A stretch of 64,000 nucleotides of DNA from Bacillus sp. NTK071 (GCF_017303315.1 NZ_JAFKOI010000011.1:53035-117034); one strand, 5' to 3'; positions 32,831-42,455 are shown, numbered from the stretch's first letter. Made by a program: numbers and translations. The notes: generated by a model from the letters alone, not told the origin.

Positions 32831-34064
32831 TGAATTCTTTAGCATGGCTGCAAGAATTAATAAAAAGAGAGGTTTCTTGTTTGTTAGCAAGATGCTTGGA
32901 AAGCACATCCCAGTAGATCCGTATAAACCTTTACTCGCATCTGGAATGCTTGCCTTATCTTATTATGAGAGTGTAACAAACACAGCTTTAGAGCACATAC
33001 AGAGTGTGAGGGATGGGTTTCTCTCTAATGAGAGAGAAGAGCTTAGTAGAGCATATGACTTATTAAAGAGTAAGCCTCTGAAACTTCAAGAGGCACCCAT
33101 TGTGATCGGATTTGCGGAGACCGCAACAGCACTTGGACACGCTGTCTTTGATTGCTTTGATGAGGCCTATTATATCCACACAACTAGAGAATCAGTTGAC
33201 GAGTTAACGCCCGAATTTAATTTTAGAGAAGAGCACTCACACGCTGTTGACCAGCGTTGTTATGCTAATGAATCAATATTGCGAAAAAATCACCCTATTC
33301 TTTTAGTAGATGACGAAATAACAACAGGGAAGACGTGTTTGAATATTATTAAAGAGCTCCACGCCAAATATCCCCGCAATCATTATTCCGTACTCTCCCT
33401 ATTAGATTGGCGCTCAAAAGAGCACATTAATCAGTATAGCAATCTGGAAAAAGAGCTAGGCATTACCATCAATGTTCATGCTCTCTTAAAGGGAACGATC
33501 GATTTCAACGGGAAATCTCTTGAGGAGCCTCTTAATCAGTTTCATTCTAGTAAATGCAATCGTAGTAGTGGAGTAGTTGTAAAGTCGCACGATCTTTCTG
33601 CCCACTTCAGTCGTCTACCAGGTTCTAACTATTTAACAGACAGCGGTCGCTTTGGGATTGATGATTCTGTTAAAACGAAGATAGAGGAATCATGTCAGAA
33701 TGCTTCGAATCAATTAAACAGGGAAATTCAGGGCGGAAAAACCTTATGTCTCGGAACTGGGGAGTTTATGTATATACCGATGAAGATCGCTTCCTATTTG
33801 CATGGGGATGTTTATTATCATTCAACAACAAGAAGTCCTGTGCAGCCGTTAGATTCAGAAGGATATGCCATACGAAGTGGATTTACTTTTGCTAATCCTG
33901 AAGATCAGGAAGTACAACATTATGTATATAACATACCAGTTGGGAAATACGACAGTGCCATTATAATGTTTGAAAAAGAAGTATCAGAAGAAGAGACAAA
34001 AAGTCTTCTCTCTATTTTGGCTGAAAGAAAGATTACCACAATTCATATCGTGACGTGTTCGTGA
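32781..34064 (+). CDS. Phosphoribosyltransferase-like protein with TRSP domain (Ter module)
   Basis: About 427 residues. The N-terminal PRTase_2-type domain has the PRPP-binding loop ILLVDDEITTGKT (two acidic residues then TTGKT) and the phrase IGFAETATALGHAVFD. The C-terminal domain holds the motif TRSP (HSTTRSPVQPLD, ~357) that names this domain. PRTases move a ribose-5-phosphate from PRPP to a base. The start is uncertain: ATG 32781 begins the family-like sequence SVNLNVTQNKLAIPVDEF, while ATG 32718 has a better ribosome site (GGGGTG) but would overlap the lyase gene by 113 nt. The next gene starts 18 nt after its stop. Confidence 0.83.
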   Translation: MSVNLNVTQNKLAIPVDEFFSMAARINKKRGFLFVSKMLGKHIPVDPYKPLLASGMLALSYYESVTNTALEHIQSVRDGFLSNEREELSRAYDLLKSKPLKLQEAPIVIGFAETATALGHAVFDCFDEAYYIHTTRESVDELTPEFNFREEHSHAVDQRCYANESILRKNHPILLVDDEITTGKTCLNIIKELHAKYPRNHYSVLSLLDWRSKEHINQYSNLEKELGITINVHALLKGTIDFNGKSLEEPLNQFHSSKCNRSSGVVVKSHDLSAHFSRLPGSNYLTDSGRFGIDDSVKTKIEESCQNASNQLNREIQGGKTLCLGTGEFMYIPMKIASYLHGDVYYHSTTRSPVQPLDSEGYAIRSGFTFANPEDQEVQHYVYNIPVGKYDSAIIMFEKEVSEEETKSLLSILAERKITTIHIVTCS

Positions 34065-34081
34065 AGAAAGGGGTGGAAGAA

Positions 34082-35188
34082 TTGCATACACAGGTAAAGA
34101 AAATGGGGAGTTATCCTGACGAGGACGTAACGTTCCTGCTTAAAGATTTATCTGAGATCAGCATGGAAAAAAGCACAAAGGAACGGGAACAGGCGATTCA
34201 GCAGGGAACGCATTATTCCGAAATGCTTCCAATTGAATACAAACCGACTGACGAATACATGTCTTTATTCTATCATTCTCTAGAAGATACGAAGCATAAA
34301 GTGGCTGTGGCTGTAGGTATTGTAGCTGAGCAAATTATCGCAGAGAGAGGCTTTCAAGTAGCTCTCGTATCGCTTGCCCGTGCAGGAACACCCATTGGCG
34401 TATTAATTAAACGCTATATATCCTTTAAATATAATAGAGAACTTCCTCATTATAGTATCTCTATTATTCGCGATAGAGGAATCGATGATCAAGCGCTCAC
34501 TTATATTCGTAAACAACACCCTGACCATGAAATCACGTTTGTTGATGGATGGACTGGAAAAGGAGCTATCACGAACGAGTTAACGAAATCTGTTGCTCAT
34601 TACAATGAATCAAATGGAACGAATTTATCAAGTAAACTTGCTGTACTTGCAGATCCTGGGGACTGCTCGGAATTGTATGGAACAAGAGAGGATTTTCTAA
34701 TTCCAAGTGCTTGTTTGAATTCTACTGTTTCAGGCCTTGTGAGTCGAACGGTTCTTAATTCGAAGTGGATTAACGAAGGTGATTTTCATGGAGGGAAATA
34801 CTACTCTGAGCTTCTAGAAGAAGATGTATCCAATCTATATGTCGATACGATATGCACACAGTTTCCACTAATTGCGAGCGAAGTCGATATAGGATTGTCA
34901 GAAATCATGAACGAATCTCAAGAGCCTCAGTGGAAAGGTCTTACATCTATAGAAAACATTCAGCGTGATTATGGTATGGCAAATCCGAATTTTATTAAGC
35001 CTGGTGTTGGAGAAACGACGCGTGTACTATTGCGTCGCGTCCCATGGAAAATTCTTGTGCACCCAGATGCTGAGATGAACCTTGAGCATATTTTAGTTCT
35101 TGCAAGAGACCGTGGGGTTCCAATTGAGGAATACACAGGCATGTCATACTCGTGTTGTGGTTTGATTAAACCATTGGAGCAAGAATAA
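34082..35188 (+). CDS. StiP/PRTase_1-type protein with C-terminal PELOTA-like domain (Ter module)
   Basis: About 368 residues. The family is named cysteine protease StiP in some databases and PRTase_1 in the Ter-module analysis. Phrases: VSLARAGTPIGVLIKRY, FVDGWTGKGAITNEL (PRPP-loop-like), VLADPGDCSELYGTREDFLIPSACLNSTVSGLVSRT. The last ~60 residues (TRVLLRRVPWKILVHPDAE to YTGMSYSCCGLIKP) resemble the PELOTA RNA-binding fold. The start is taken as TTG 34082, 6 nt after AAAGGGGTGG; in-frame GTG codons at 34055 and 34061 lie too close to or before that site. Its stop overlaps the next ATG (TAATG). Confidence 0.82.
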   Translation: MHTQVKKMGSYPDEDVTFLLKDLSEISMEKSTKEREQAIQQGTHYSEMLPIEYKPTDEYMSLFYHSLEDTKHKVAVAVGIVAEQIIAERGFQVALVSLARAGTPIGVLIKRYISFKYNRELPHYSISIIRDRGIDDQALTYIRKQHPDHEITFVDGWTGKGAITNELTKSVAHYNESNGTNLSSKLAVLADPGDCSELYGTREDFLIPSACLNSTVSGLVSRTVLNSKWINEGDFHGGKYYSELLEEDVSNLYVDTICTQFPLIASEVDIGLSEIMNESQEPQWKGLTSIENIQRDYGMANPNFIKPGVGETTRVLLRRVPWKILVHPDAEMNLEHILVLARDRGVPIEEYTGMSYSCCGLIKPLEQE

Positions 35189-35985
35189 TGAGGGCATTCG
35201 CAAGCGATTTAGATCGCACGTTAATATATTCTAATAAATTGATTAAACAGTTCAGTGAAGAAGACTTTCAATTGATTGAAACGCTCGAAGGAAAAGAAAT
35301 TTCCTATATATCGAACAAAACAAAGGGATTACTGCACACCATAAATAAGGAAATGCATTTCATTCCTGTTACAACGAGGACGATTGAGCAATATCGTCGT
35401 ATTTCACTTTTTCAAGATGAGATTGTACCAGAATACGTGGTAACAAGTAATGGTGGTCATATTCTAAGAAATGGAGAAATACTTCAAGATTGGTCTGATC
35501 ATATTAAAAGTTGTTTAGAGAAATGTTTACCTCTAGATGACTTTGTGAATAAACTCGAATCCCTTGTGAAAGGAAACTGGATTGAGCGAATAAGGGATGC
35601 AGATCACCTTTTTGTGTATTTAATCATTAAGCGAGACGAAGTACCTTCAGAAGAACTTACTCGTTTGTTCGACTGGGCAAGAGAGCAGGGGTGGCAACCT
35701 AGTTTACAAGGAAGAAAGTTGTATTTCGTTCCAGCCCCTGTGAACAAATGGAATGCAGTAGACTATTTAAAGAAAGAGTTATCTTTAACATACATTCACA
35801 CAGCAGGCGATTCTTTACTTGATTACGACCTGATTCAAAATGGTGATGATGGCTATGCACCAGCACATGGTGAGGTTTTAGAGACTTATCCGGATTTACG
35901 CCGAACAAAACAAAGTGGCATGAAGGCTTCAGAAGAAATAATAGAGTCTATTCTAGGTCAACTTGCATCACATTCAACATTATAA
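35188..35985 (+). CDS. HAD-superfamily phosphatase of the Ter biosynthetic module
   Basis: 265 residues. HAD motif I is D7-L-D9-R-T, motif II Thr lies in FIPVTTRTIEQY, and the late acidic motif is HTAGDSLLDYDLI. The cap (~80-185) is of the Cof/sucrose-phosphatase type. It would remove a phosphate from the ribosylated intermediate made by the preceding enzymes (inference). ATG 35188 overlaps the previous stop codon by one base, so translation is coupled. A gap of 201 nt follows before yceG. Confidence 0.86.
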   Translation: MRAFASDLDRTLIYSNKLIKQFSEEDFQLIETLEGKEISYISNKTKGLLHTINKEMHFIPVTTRTIEQYRRISLFQDEIVPEYVVTSNGGHILRNGEILQDWSDHIKSCLEKCLPLDDFVNKLESLVKGNWIERIRDADHLFVYLIIKRDEVPSEELTRLFDWAREQGWQPSLQGRKLYFVPAPVNKWNAVDYLKKELSLTYIHTAGDSLLDYDLIQNGDDGYAPAHGEVLETYPDLRRTKQSGMKASEEIIESILGQLASHSTL

Positions 35986-36186
35986 CTAAAGTAAATTTGT
36001 TAATGATGGAAGAAATAGTATGTTATTCTGTTTTATAGAAGATGTTATATTGGAATGAATAATAGTTTAATAGATAACCATTCTGAAGAACATGACTGTT
36101 TCATATTCGATCCTATAAAGACAGTTATTGAGGGCTTTAAAGCCACACTGGTCGCCGGAAAGGAATGAGAAAGCGGGGAGAACATC

Positions 36187-37800
36187 ATGAGTCACTATGA
36201 ACGGATTCTTATCAAGAATGCTTCATTAGATGATGAGAATTTAAATAATTTACTATTCAAGCCGTTTCCAGAACGTAATCCTTATGAAAATGGCAAGGAG
36301 TTAATCATAAATCAGATAGCTGGAAGATTTCTGGGGAGCTATTATGATGAGAATGAATACTTTCTTCATTTACATCAATTTTATAAATCAGAGAAATTTC
36401 ACGTTTTAAGTGAAGAATTGAATAAGGTGATCACACCAGAACGTCTTCAGGCTATCCAATCGATCCACTCGATCAATCAGAAAGAAAATGGGTTGTCTGC
36501 TAATCGATTCGTAGCATTTCTAGAAGGTGCGACGCTTATTCCATCTCATCCAGATCAAACAATGCACCGCCACATACGAAAGTCCTTAATTACAATTCTT
36601 GAGTTGTTTGAACAACATCATAAAGATGGATTTAATCATCCTGATTTTCGTAGGGTACTGGTTGATTTAATGAAATGGACGTGGAATCATCTTGATCCTT
36701 GGCTTAAGGAATCGGATATCCAAATTGAAATGCCCGGGATTGTCTGGTACGGAGAAGCATCTAAAAGTCAGCAATACTTCCTTCTTTATTCAATAGTACT
36801 TGGATGTGATGTGCTCTATTTTCATCCAGAAGGTATTGATTCTTTTGCTACTATCGATCCAGAAGAACGTTTCATCAAAAAGAAAACTCTGCCATCAACC
36901 GTTGGGCTCGAACCTTTCCCAATGGAGAAACCAGAAAGACGTTCTACGGTAGCCTATAGGGCTACAAAAGAAATGGATACCGTACTACACCATGAAGGAT
37001 CACAGCTATTTAAGCCGTGGCAGCTTAGAAACTACTCACCTAAATCAATTACGCTTAAGACAACTTACGATGAACTATTCTTGATTGCAAAAGAGAAGGC
37101 GTTCATTCGACCTAACTTTAAGGCTGAAAAAGGGACAGTTCATATCCCTTCATTGTTTGCAAAAATTATGGGTGTTTCTGAGAATAGAAAAGAATACTGG
37201 AATCGGCTTCAGGATTTAAGTGAATCAAAATCCACTGTGATGATTCGAGAGTTTCCATTTACATCTGAAACGAGGGCTAATCAGAAATTCCATTACCAAC
37301 ATTCTTTGAATCGGGATGGAGTACTTGATCCGGAGCTTATGATGCAGGGTAACTGGTGGCAGTATAAGCATTTGCCAATTGAAACACAAAGAGCGATTGG
37401 ACATGCTATCTCTAGAATGTGCACCTCACCAAAGTTGCTTCCTGAAGGGTCAGAGAGGGAAGAAGATACGAAACTGTATCTATTCTCGCAGACGACAACT
37501 TTACCTGAGGAGTTCGTGAATTTAATGCAAACGTTTGATTATTCACAGGAAGTTCCGAAGGTTGTGCTTTATAATACAGAAATGAATGGTACTCTATCAC
37601 GTTCAGATGCGGTCGTTCTGAACTTATTAAATGAGTTTGGACTTGATATCGTTCTTTATAATCCTCCTGGACATCAGTGTATTGAGCGATACATTGATTC
37701 GTCTCATTTTGATATTCACTGGCTTGAAGAAATGGCATTTCGACAGGATTTTAAGGAACCATCGGTATTTAGGAAGTTATTTAAATCCATTAAACTATAA
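36187..37800 (+). CDS. yceG: YceG-family protein of the Ter biosynthetic module
   Basis: 537 residues, soluble, YceG_bac family (Pfam describes it as a putative component of the biosynthetic module). Recognisable phrases: LFKPFPERNPYENGKELIINQIAGRFLGSYYDE, WYGEASKSQQYFLLYSI, FKPWQLRNYSPKSITLKTTYDEL, LNEFGLDIVLYNPPGHQCIERYI. No catalytic motif of a known enzyme is evident to me. B. subtilis yceG follows yceF directly, whereas here four extra enzyme genes are inserted between them. CGGGGAG precedes the ATG. It lies 18 nt from telA. Confidence 0.85.
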   Translation: MSHYERILIKNASLDDENLNNLLFKPFPERNPYENGKELIINQIAGRFLGSYYDENEYFLHLHQFYKSEKFHVLSEELNKVITPERLQAIQSIHSINQKENGLSANRFVAFLEGATLIPSHPDQTMHRHIRKSLITILELFEQHHKDGFNHPDFRRVLVDLMKWTWNHLDPWLKESDIQIEMPGIVWYGEASKSQQYFLLYSIVLGCDVLYFHPEGIDSFATIDPEERFIKKKTLPSTVGLEPFPMEKPERRSTVAYRATKEMDTVLHHEGSQLFKPWQLRNYSPKSITLKTTYDELFLIAKEKAFIRPNFKAEKGTVHIPSLFAKIMGVSENRKEYWNRLQDLSESKSTVMIREFPFTSETRANQKFHYQHSLNRDGVLDPELMMQGNWWQYKHLPIETQRAIGHAISRMCTSPKLLPEGSEREEDTKLYLFSQTTTLPEEFVNLMQTFDYSQEVPKVVLYNTEMNGTLSRSDAVVLNLLNEFGLDIVLYNPPGHQCIERYIDSSHFDIHWLEEMAFRQDFKEPSVFRKLFKSIKL

Positions 37801-37818
37801 TCAGGGGAGTGATCGGCC

Positions 37819-38910
37819 ATGACGAATGAAACTGGATTAACAACATTAGATAAAAATGAAGAAATAACGGAAGCAAAGGCGGATGATATACGTCTGAAGC
37901 TTCGCGGGGAGCAAGAGGTTCAAAAGCTTGCAGGAGAAATTGATGTAAGAGACCAAATGGCATTACTGGAATTTGGTAAAGAACCAGCTGTTGAAATTTC
38001 GCAGTTCTCAGATAAAATTCTATCGATGATGCGTACGACTAGCGTAACCGACTCTGGTAACATGCTTAAGCAACTTGGTAAAATAATGGATCGCTTTGAT
38101 AAAAAGGATTTTGAGGAGCCAAAGTCCGGTTTCCTTTCGAAATTCTTCAAAAAAGGCAATGATGTGGTTGAAAAGATCTTCGGTAAATACCAGACGCTTG
38201 GTGGAGAGATTGAGAAGGTACACGTTGAGATTTCCAAGTATAAAGATGAGATGTCTCGATCTACCGTTACACTAGATGAAATGTACCAGCATAACCTAAA
38301 TTATTATGTTGAACTTGAAAAGTATGTCGTCGCAGGACAAATGAAACTTGAAGAACTTCAAGAAAAGGTTCCGGCTATTCAACAAAAAGTTAGCGCTGGA
38401 GATCAGATGGCGCAAATGGAGCTCGACACGCTCAACAATGCCATTCAAACTCTTGAAGAAAGAATCTATGATCTTGAGATGGCGAGAATGGTTTCTATTC
38501 AAACAGCGCCACAAATTAGACTGTTGCAACGAGGAAATACGAAGTTAATCGGTAAAATTAATTCGGCCTTTATTATTACCATTCCTGTTTTTAAAAATGG
38601 CGTTATACAGGCTGTTACAGCTAAACGTCAGAAGCTTGTTGCAGACTCAATGAATGAGCTTGATCGCCGTACTAATGAAATGTTGAAAAATAATGCACAG
38701 AACATTTCCAATCAAAGTGTGGAAATTGCGAAGTTATCTGGTAGACCGAGTGTAAAAATTGAAACAATTGAAGAATCGTGGAACACAATTGTGAAGGGAA
38801 TGGAAGAAACCAGAGCAATTGAGGACGAGAACAAGCGGCTTCGCGATGAAGGTACAAAGCGTATATTAGAGCTTCAAGATAACATGAAGAAACTAGGGAA
38901 TAGATCGTAA
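37819..38910 (+). CDS. yceH: TelA/YceH toxic anion resistance protein
   Basis: 363 residues, almost entirely helical and charged, with the TelA signatures TLDEMYQHNLNYYVELEKYV, AQMELDTLNNAIQTLEERIYDLEMARMVSIQTAPQIRLLQ and RTNEMLKNNAQNISNQSVEIAK. TelA/KlaA proteins are linked to tellurite and cell-envelope stress resistance and are predicted to form coiled coils near the membrane. It is the last gene of the ter cluster; a long strong terminator follows. Confidence 0.92.
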   Translation: MTNETGLTTLDKNEEITEAKADDIRLKLRGEQEVQKLAGEIDVRDQMALLEFGKEPAVEISQFSDKILSMMRTTSVTDSGNMLKQLGKIMDRFDKKDFEEPKSGFLSKFFKKGNDVVEKIFGKYQTLGGEIEKVHVEISKYKDEMSRSTVTLDEMYQHNLNYYVELEKYVVAGQMKLEELQEKVPAIQQKVSAGDQMAQMELDTLNNAIQTLEERIYDLEMARMVSIQTAPQIRLLQRGNTKLIGKINSAFIITIPVFKNGVIQAVTAKRQKLVADSMNELDRRTNEMLKNNAQNISNQSVEIAKLSGRPSVKIETIEESWNTIVKGMEETRAIEDENKRLRDEGTKRILELQDNMKKLGNRS

Positions 38911-38914
38911 AAAT

Positions 38915-38967
38915 AATAAGCATAGAAAAAGGATAGCGAGAATCGCTATCCTTTTTCTATGCTTATT
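38915..38967. terminator. Long bidirectional terminator after telA
   Basis: AATAAGCATAGAAAAAGGAT continues through AGCG and pairs fully with its complement at 38944-38967 (24-bp arms, 5-nt loop). It serves both telA and the convergent CsbD gene. Confidence 0.88.
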
Positions 38968-39142
38968 TCTCCTCGTTAAGTTTTCCCTTACGTTCCTGGT
39001 ACTCACCTTTTGATTTATCGCGCTTTCCTTCCTCTTGGAGGCGGCTATCATTCTTTGCATTGCCAACCTGGTCTTTCAATTCGCCCTTCGTCTTGGAAAC
39101 GGCGCCTTTCACTTTGTCACTTAGGCCCTTATTGTCACTCAT
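38963..39142 (-). CDS. CsbD-family general stress protein
   Basis: A 59-residue very hydrophilic protein starting at the ATG at 39142: MSDNKGLSDKVKGAVSKTKG, then ELKDQVGNAK and a Lys/Glu-rich tail. The repeated KVKG/KTKGELKDQVGN pattern is the CsbD signature. CsbD proteins are SigB- or stationary-phase-induced in Bacillus and of unknown biochemical role. AAAGGAG lies 11 nt before the ATG. The stop falls inside the shared terminator. Confidence 0.85.
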   Translation of the reverse strand: MSDNKGLSDKVKGAVSKTKGELKDQVGNAKNDSRLQEEGKRDKSKGEYQERKGKLNEEK

Positions 39143-39180
39143 TAGTTAAAACGCTCCTTTCCTGTATCTAATAAAGAAAA

Positions 39181-39226
39181 TACCCCTTGAAGCATGATGC
39201 CAAACGGCGATCTTCTTCAAGGGGTT
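39181..39226 (-). terminator. Terminator of the first AGCS symporter gene
   Basis: On the minus strand ACCCCTTGAAG pairs with CTTCAAGGGGT across a ~20-nt loop, followed by ATTTTCTTT. Confidence 0.75.
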
Positions 39227-39238
39227 ATAAATGGTAAA

Positions 39239-40657
39239 TTAGTTGGATTTATCTTTAACAGGTCGATCTGTCCAAATGTCTGATTTCAATCCTTTAATTG
39301 TATCTGCATAGAACTGAGGATCCTTACCAGCTTTTCGTTGATCACGGTAATCTTTCAGTGCTACAAATGCTACCTTACCAATAATGGCAATAACAATTAA
39401 GTTGAGTAGTGCCATGAGTCCCATGGAAAGGTCAGCCATTCCCCAAACAATTCCGAAGCCAGCTTTTGCACCGAACATAACCATTCCGAGAACAGCAAGA
39501 CGATAGATAAGAAGCGCTGTTTTATTTGATTTGATAAACTCAATATTTGTTTCTCCGTAATAGTAATTACCAATTATTGAGCTAAAGGCGAATAGGAGAA
39601 CCGCAACAGCTACGAAGATGCCAGCTCCACTTCCTAAGTGTTGATTCATTGCTTCCTGAGTTAGCTGAACACCGTCAAGTTTCGAATCGACATAGCCATT
39701 TGACATTAGAATCATAAATGCAGTGGCAGTCGCAATTAACAGCGTATCGACGAACACTCCTAGAGCCTGGATGAGTCCTTGTTTAACAGGGTGAGAAACG
39801 TCCGCTGTTGCAGCGGCATTTGGTGCGCTACCCATACCAGCTTCGTTAGAAAATAGCCCACGTTTAATTCCAAGTAGCATAGCTGCGCCGACTCCACCAC
39901 CAGTTACTTCTTTAAATCCGAAAGCATGCTGGAAAATAAGTGCAAACATTGCTGGGATTTCAGTGAAATTAACGATAAGAACATAAGCTGCAACAAGTAA
40001 GTAGATACCAGCCATAATTGGAACGATGATTTGTGAAACAACAGCGATTCGACGAACACCACCGAAAATAATAATAGCCGTAGCGACAGTAAGAATGGCA
40101 CCAAGTACCCATCGGTTAACATCGAAAGAGTTTTCGAATGCAAGGGCGATCGTATTTGATTGTACAGAGTTAAACACAAGTCCGAAACTGAAAGTGATTA
40201 ACACAGCGAAAATAATACCAAGCCATCTTGCGTTTAGTGCGCGCTGCATGTAATAAGCAGGGCCACCTCTGAAGTCATCACCATCACGTACTTTGTAAAT
40301 TTGCGCAAGCGTACTTTCAACAAATCCACTTGCTGCACCAAGAAGGGCAATGACCCACATCCAGAATACAGCACCAGGACCACCGATGCTGACAGCTGAA
40401 GCTACACCAGCAAGGTTACCCGTACCAACGCGGGACGCGGTACTAATGAAGAAAGCCTGTAAGCTAGATACAGATTTCTTTCTTCCTTTCATTGTGTCCT
40501 TTTCAGTAAGAACGTGGAACATTTCACCGAACAGGCGAAATTGAACGAATCGAGATCGAATAGTAAAATACAATCCGACACCGATCAGGATAAAAATAAG
40601 CACATTAGACCAAATTAAATCATTACCAAAAGATACGATTTTTTCTAAAATATCCAT
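39239..40657 (-). CDS. AGCS-family amino acid (alanine/glycine):cation symporter, copy 1
   Basis: 472 residues, ~10 hydrophobic segments. AGCS phrases: GTGNLAGVASAVSIGGPGAVFWMW (~80), GPAYYMQRAL (~130), KRGLFSNEAGMGSAPNAAA (~265) and the late FAFSSIIGNYYYGETN. The family imports alanine, glycine or glutamine with Na+ or H+. A 412-nt upstream region precedes it, shared with the divergent TPR gene; no glycine riboswitch was evident there. A second family member is at 49871-51223, differing mainly at the ends. Confidence 0.92.
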   Translation of the reverse strand: MDILEKIVSFGNDLIWSNVLIFILIGVGLYFTIRSRFVQFRLFGEMFHVLTEKDTMKGRKKSVSSLQAFFISTASRVGTGNLAGVASAVSIGGPGAVFWMWVIALLGAASGFVESTLAQIYKVRDGDDFRGGPAYYMQRALNARWLGIIFAVLITFSFGLVFNSVQSNTIALAFENSFDVNRWVLGAILTVATAIIIFGGVRRIAVVSQIIVPIMAGIYLLVAAYVLIVNFTEIPAMFALIFQHAFGFKEVTGGGVGAAMLLGIKRGLFSNEAGMGSAPNAAATADVSHPVKQGLIQALGVFVDTLLIATATAFMILMSNGYVDSKLDGVQLTQEAMNQHLGSGAGIFVAVAVLLFAFSSIIGNYYYGETNIEFIKSNKTALLIYRLAVLGMVMFGAKAGFGIVWGMADLSMGLMALLNLIVIAIIGKVAFVALKDYRDQRKAGKDPQFYADTIKGLKSDIWTDRPVKDKSN

Positions 40658-41069
40658 ATGTAAGTCCTTTCTATAATGGTTTCGTATTTTAAATGAGGGC
40701 TAGTAGTTATCTTCCCTCTACTGCACACAATCTAACTTGAAAACGACTATGTATTATAAAAAATGGAAATAACCATTCTCTTTTAGACGGTTTTAGCCTG
40801 AGAATACACTTTTCACCACAACAACCAATTATACATGGATTCGATTCATAAGTAGAAATATTTTGTTAGATAATCTAACGTTGTAAAAATACCCATTCAT
40901 TCCTTCTCGTTAAGAAATCTATCGAGATAGGAAGGAAATAGTAGAGTAACACAAGCCGATGATCGCTAACTTAACAAGTATATCATATATTGTTTTCTTT
41001 CTTCCTCAGGTATGGAGTGGTAAAATAAAGGTGGAAGCATCAAAATAGCTCTGCCCGGGAGGGGTATCA
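40658..41069. other. Divergent intergenic region with two small palindromes
   Basis: 412 nt between the divergent AGCS and TPR genes, AT-rich, no coding frame with a ribosome site. It holds a minus-strand TATAAT near 40757, the dyad GTTAGAT-A-ATCTAAC (40865-40879) and CTATCGAGATAG (40919-40930). GGGAGGGG precedes the TPR start. No riboswitch fold was recognised. Confidence 0.5.
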
Positions 41070-42452
41070 ATGATCGAGCATCAGCAAAATGTTACAGTTA
41101 TCTCGAATCAAAGACCAGTCCAATTACGTGTCGAGCGGCTTGCTATTCATCATAGAATGAAAATTCTTGAGGCCGTTAAATCAAATGGTAGTAAATTTTA
41201 TCTTTTCTTCTATAAAGATGATTTTATAACTGGAAAGACGGTAGACGTGACGAATGGTTCACTTATTGAAAAAGCTTTTCAAAAAGGAATTGTCCTGCAA
41301 GCTTCAAACCCGCTAGTAGATCGGTTTCTAACTGATAAAACTTTCCTACTAAAATCCACAAAACAGGTCTTTCAATCTGTTCAAAAGCATTATACTCCCC
41401 AAGAAACAGCTTTTATTTTCTCTTACTTTGATTCTTTTCTCTCCACTGATACTCTTATTAAACTCATGCGAAAACACTTTTATGAATATCGAAGAAATGG
41501 TCAACTGCGTAAAGCGTTCCAGATTCTTGCCATTCTCCTTCATTTTGATCCCACTAACAAATGGGCACTGGAATTGACTCGTAAATTAGAATATCAAAAT
41601 ATGAGAAGCATGTATGATGCAGAAGGTGCTGAACTTGCCGAAGTTGATCCGCTCTTCTCTGAAATTCTTGCGTATAATGATCTAGAGAAAAACCAATTGT
41701 ATCTTGTATCTGTTTTTCAAAAGGATAAGCGAAAAACTGATCTATCCGCATTACGCCTTCATTTATATCTCCATTCATCCAACCAGGATGATCGTGATCC
41801 GCTCACGCTAGTCGAAGGGACGTTTACTGAATCAGAATCAGCTCTTCTGCTTTGGAACATGTATGTCGAAGCACCACACCATAAAATCCTCCAAGAAAAC
41901 GCATTTCAAGCTCTCATGCATTTGAAGAAAACAAGTGAAGCGATTAATTTACTTACCGCTCGAAAAGCTGCTTTTACAGCTAGTGAAAGTGAATTGTTGG
42001 TGAACGCATTTCATGAAGAGGAAACAGATTTCACCAAAATTAACCTCCTGTCACTGCAAGACTGCCTACGAATTAAAGAAAATCGTGTTCTCCTTGAAGG
42101 GTTACTTCATACATTAATACCAAGAATGCTTAACGAATATGGACTAACATACGTTTATAACTGGCTTAAGCCTCTATATGAAGGGAATCAGAATCTCTCC
42201 ATCTTATCAACAATACAAACAATGGTAGAAATACAGGATAATCCCGACAAGCAGTTTCAGCTTGGCAAGCTTTATCATAAGCTGAAACAATACGATGAGG
42301 CGATTACCTGCTTCGATTGGGAAATGGAACTGCATCCAACAGATCCTACCCCAGTTCAATGGTTAACAAAGGTTTACCGCGAAATGGGTAAACTTGAAGA
42401 GTCGAATACTTATATGTCAATCTATTCAAAAATGCAAAGGGTATCTCATTAG
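41070..42452 (+). CDS. TPR-repeat protein of unknown function
   Basis: 460 residues, no signal peptide or membrane segment. Most of the chain is alpha-helical pairs; TPR-like units are clearest at FYEYRRNGQLRKAFQILAILLHFDPTNKWALEL (~137) and at FQLGKLYHKLKQYDEAITCFDWEMELHPTDPTP (~396), with a degenerate series between. The first ~65 residues (VTVISNQRPVQLRVERL, FYLFFYKDDFITGK) look like a small beta domain. The family is not recognised. A ribosome site GGGAGGGG supports the ATG. Monocistronic with its own terminator. A scaffold or regulatory role is a guess from TPR content only. Confidence 0.75.
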   Translation: MIEHQQNVTVISNQRPVQLRVERLAIHHRMKILEAVKSNGSKFYLFFYKDDFITGKTVDVTNGSLIEKAFQKGIVLQASNPLVDRFLTDKTFLLKSTKQVFQSVQKHYTPQETAFIFSYFDSFLSTDTLIKLMRKHFYEYRRNGQLRKAFQILAILLHFDPTNKWALELTRKLEYQNMRSMYDAEGAELAEVDPLFSEILAYNDLEKNQLYLVSVFQKDKRKTDLSALRLHLYLHSSNQDDRDPLTLVEGTFTESESALLLWNMYVEAPHHKILQENAFQALMHLKKTSEAINLLTARKAAFTASESELLVNAFHEEETDFTKINLLSLQDCLRIKENRVLLEGLLHTLIPRMLNEYGLTYVYNWLKPLYEGNQNLSILSTIQTMVEIQDNPDKQFQLGKLYHKLKQYDEAITCFDWEMELHPTDPTPVQWLTKVYREMGKLEESNTYMSIYSKMQRVSH

Positions 42453-42455
42453 AAG

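Noticed and set aside
38915..38967. Long inverted repeat as a recombination or attachment site
   Set aside because: It sits exactly between convergent stop codons and has terminator form; no recombinase is nearby.
40658..40760. Glycine riboswitch before the AGCS symporter
   Set aside because: The conserved GGAGAG/CACCGAAGG-type blocks are absent.
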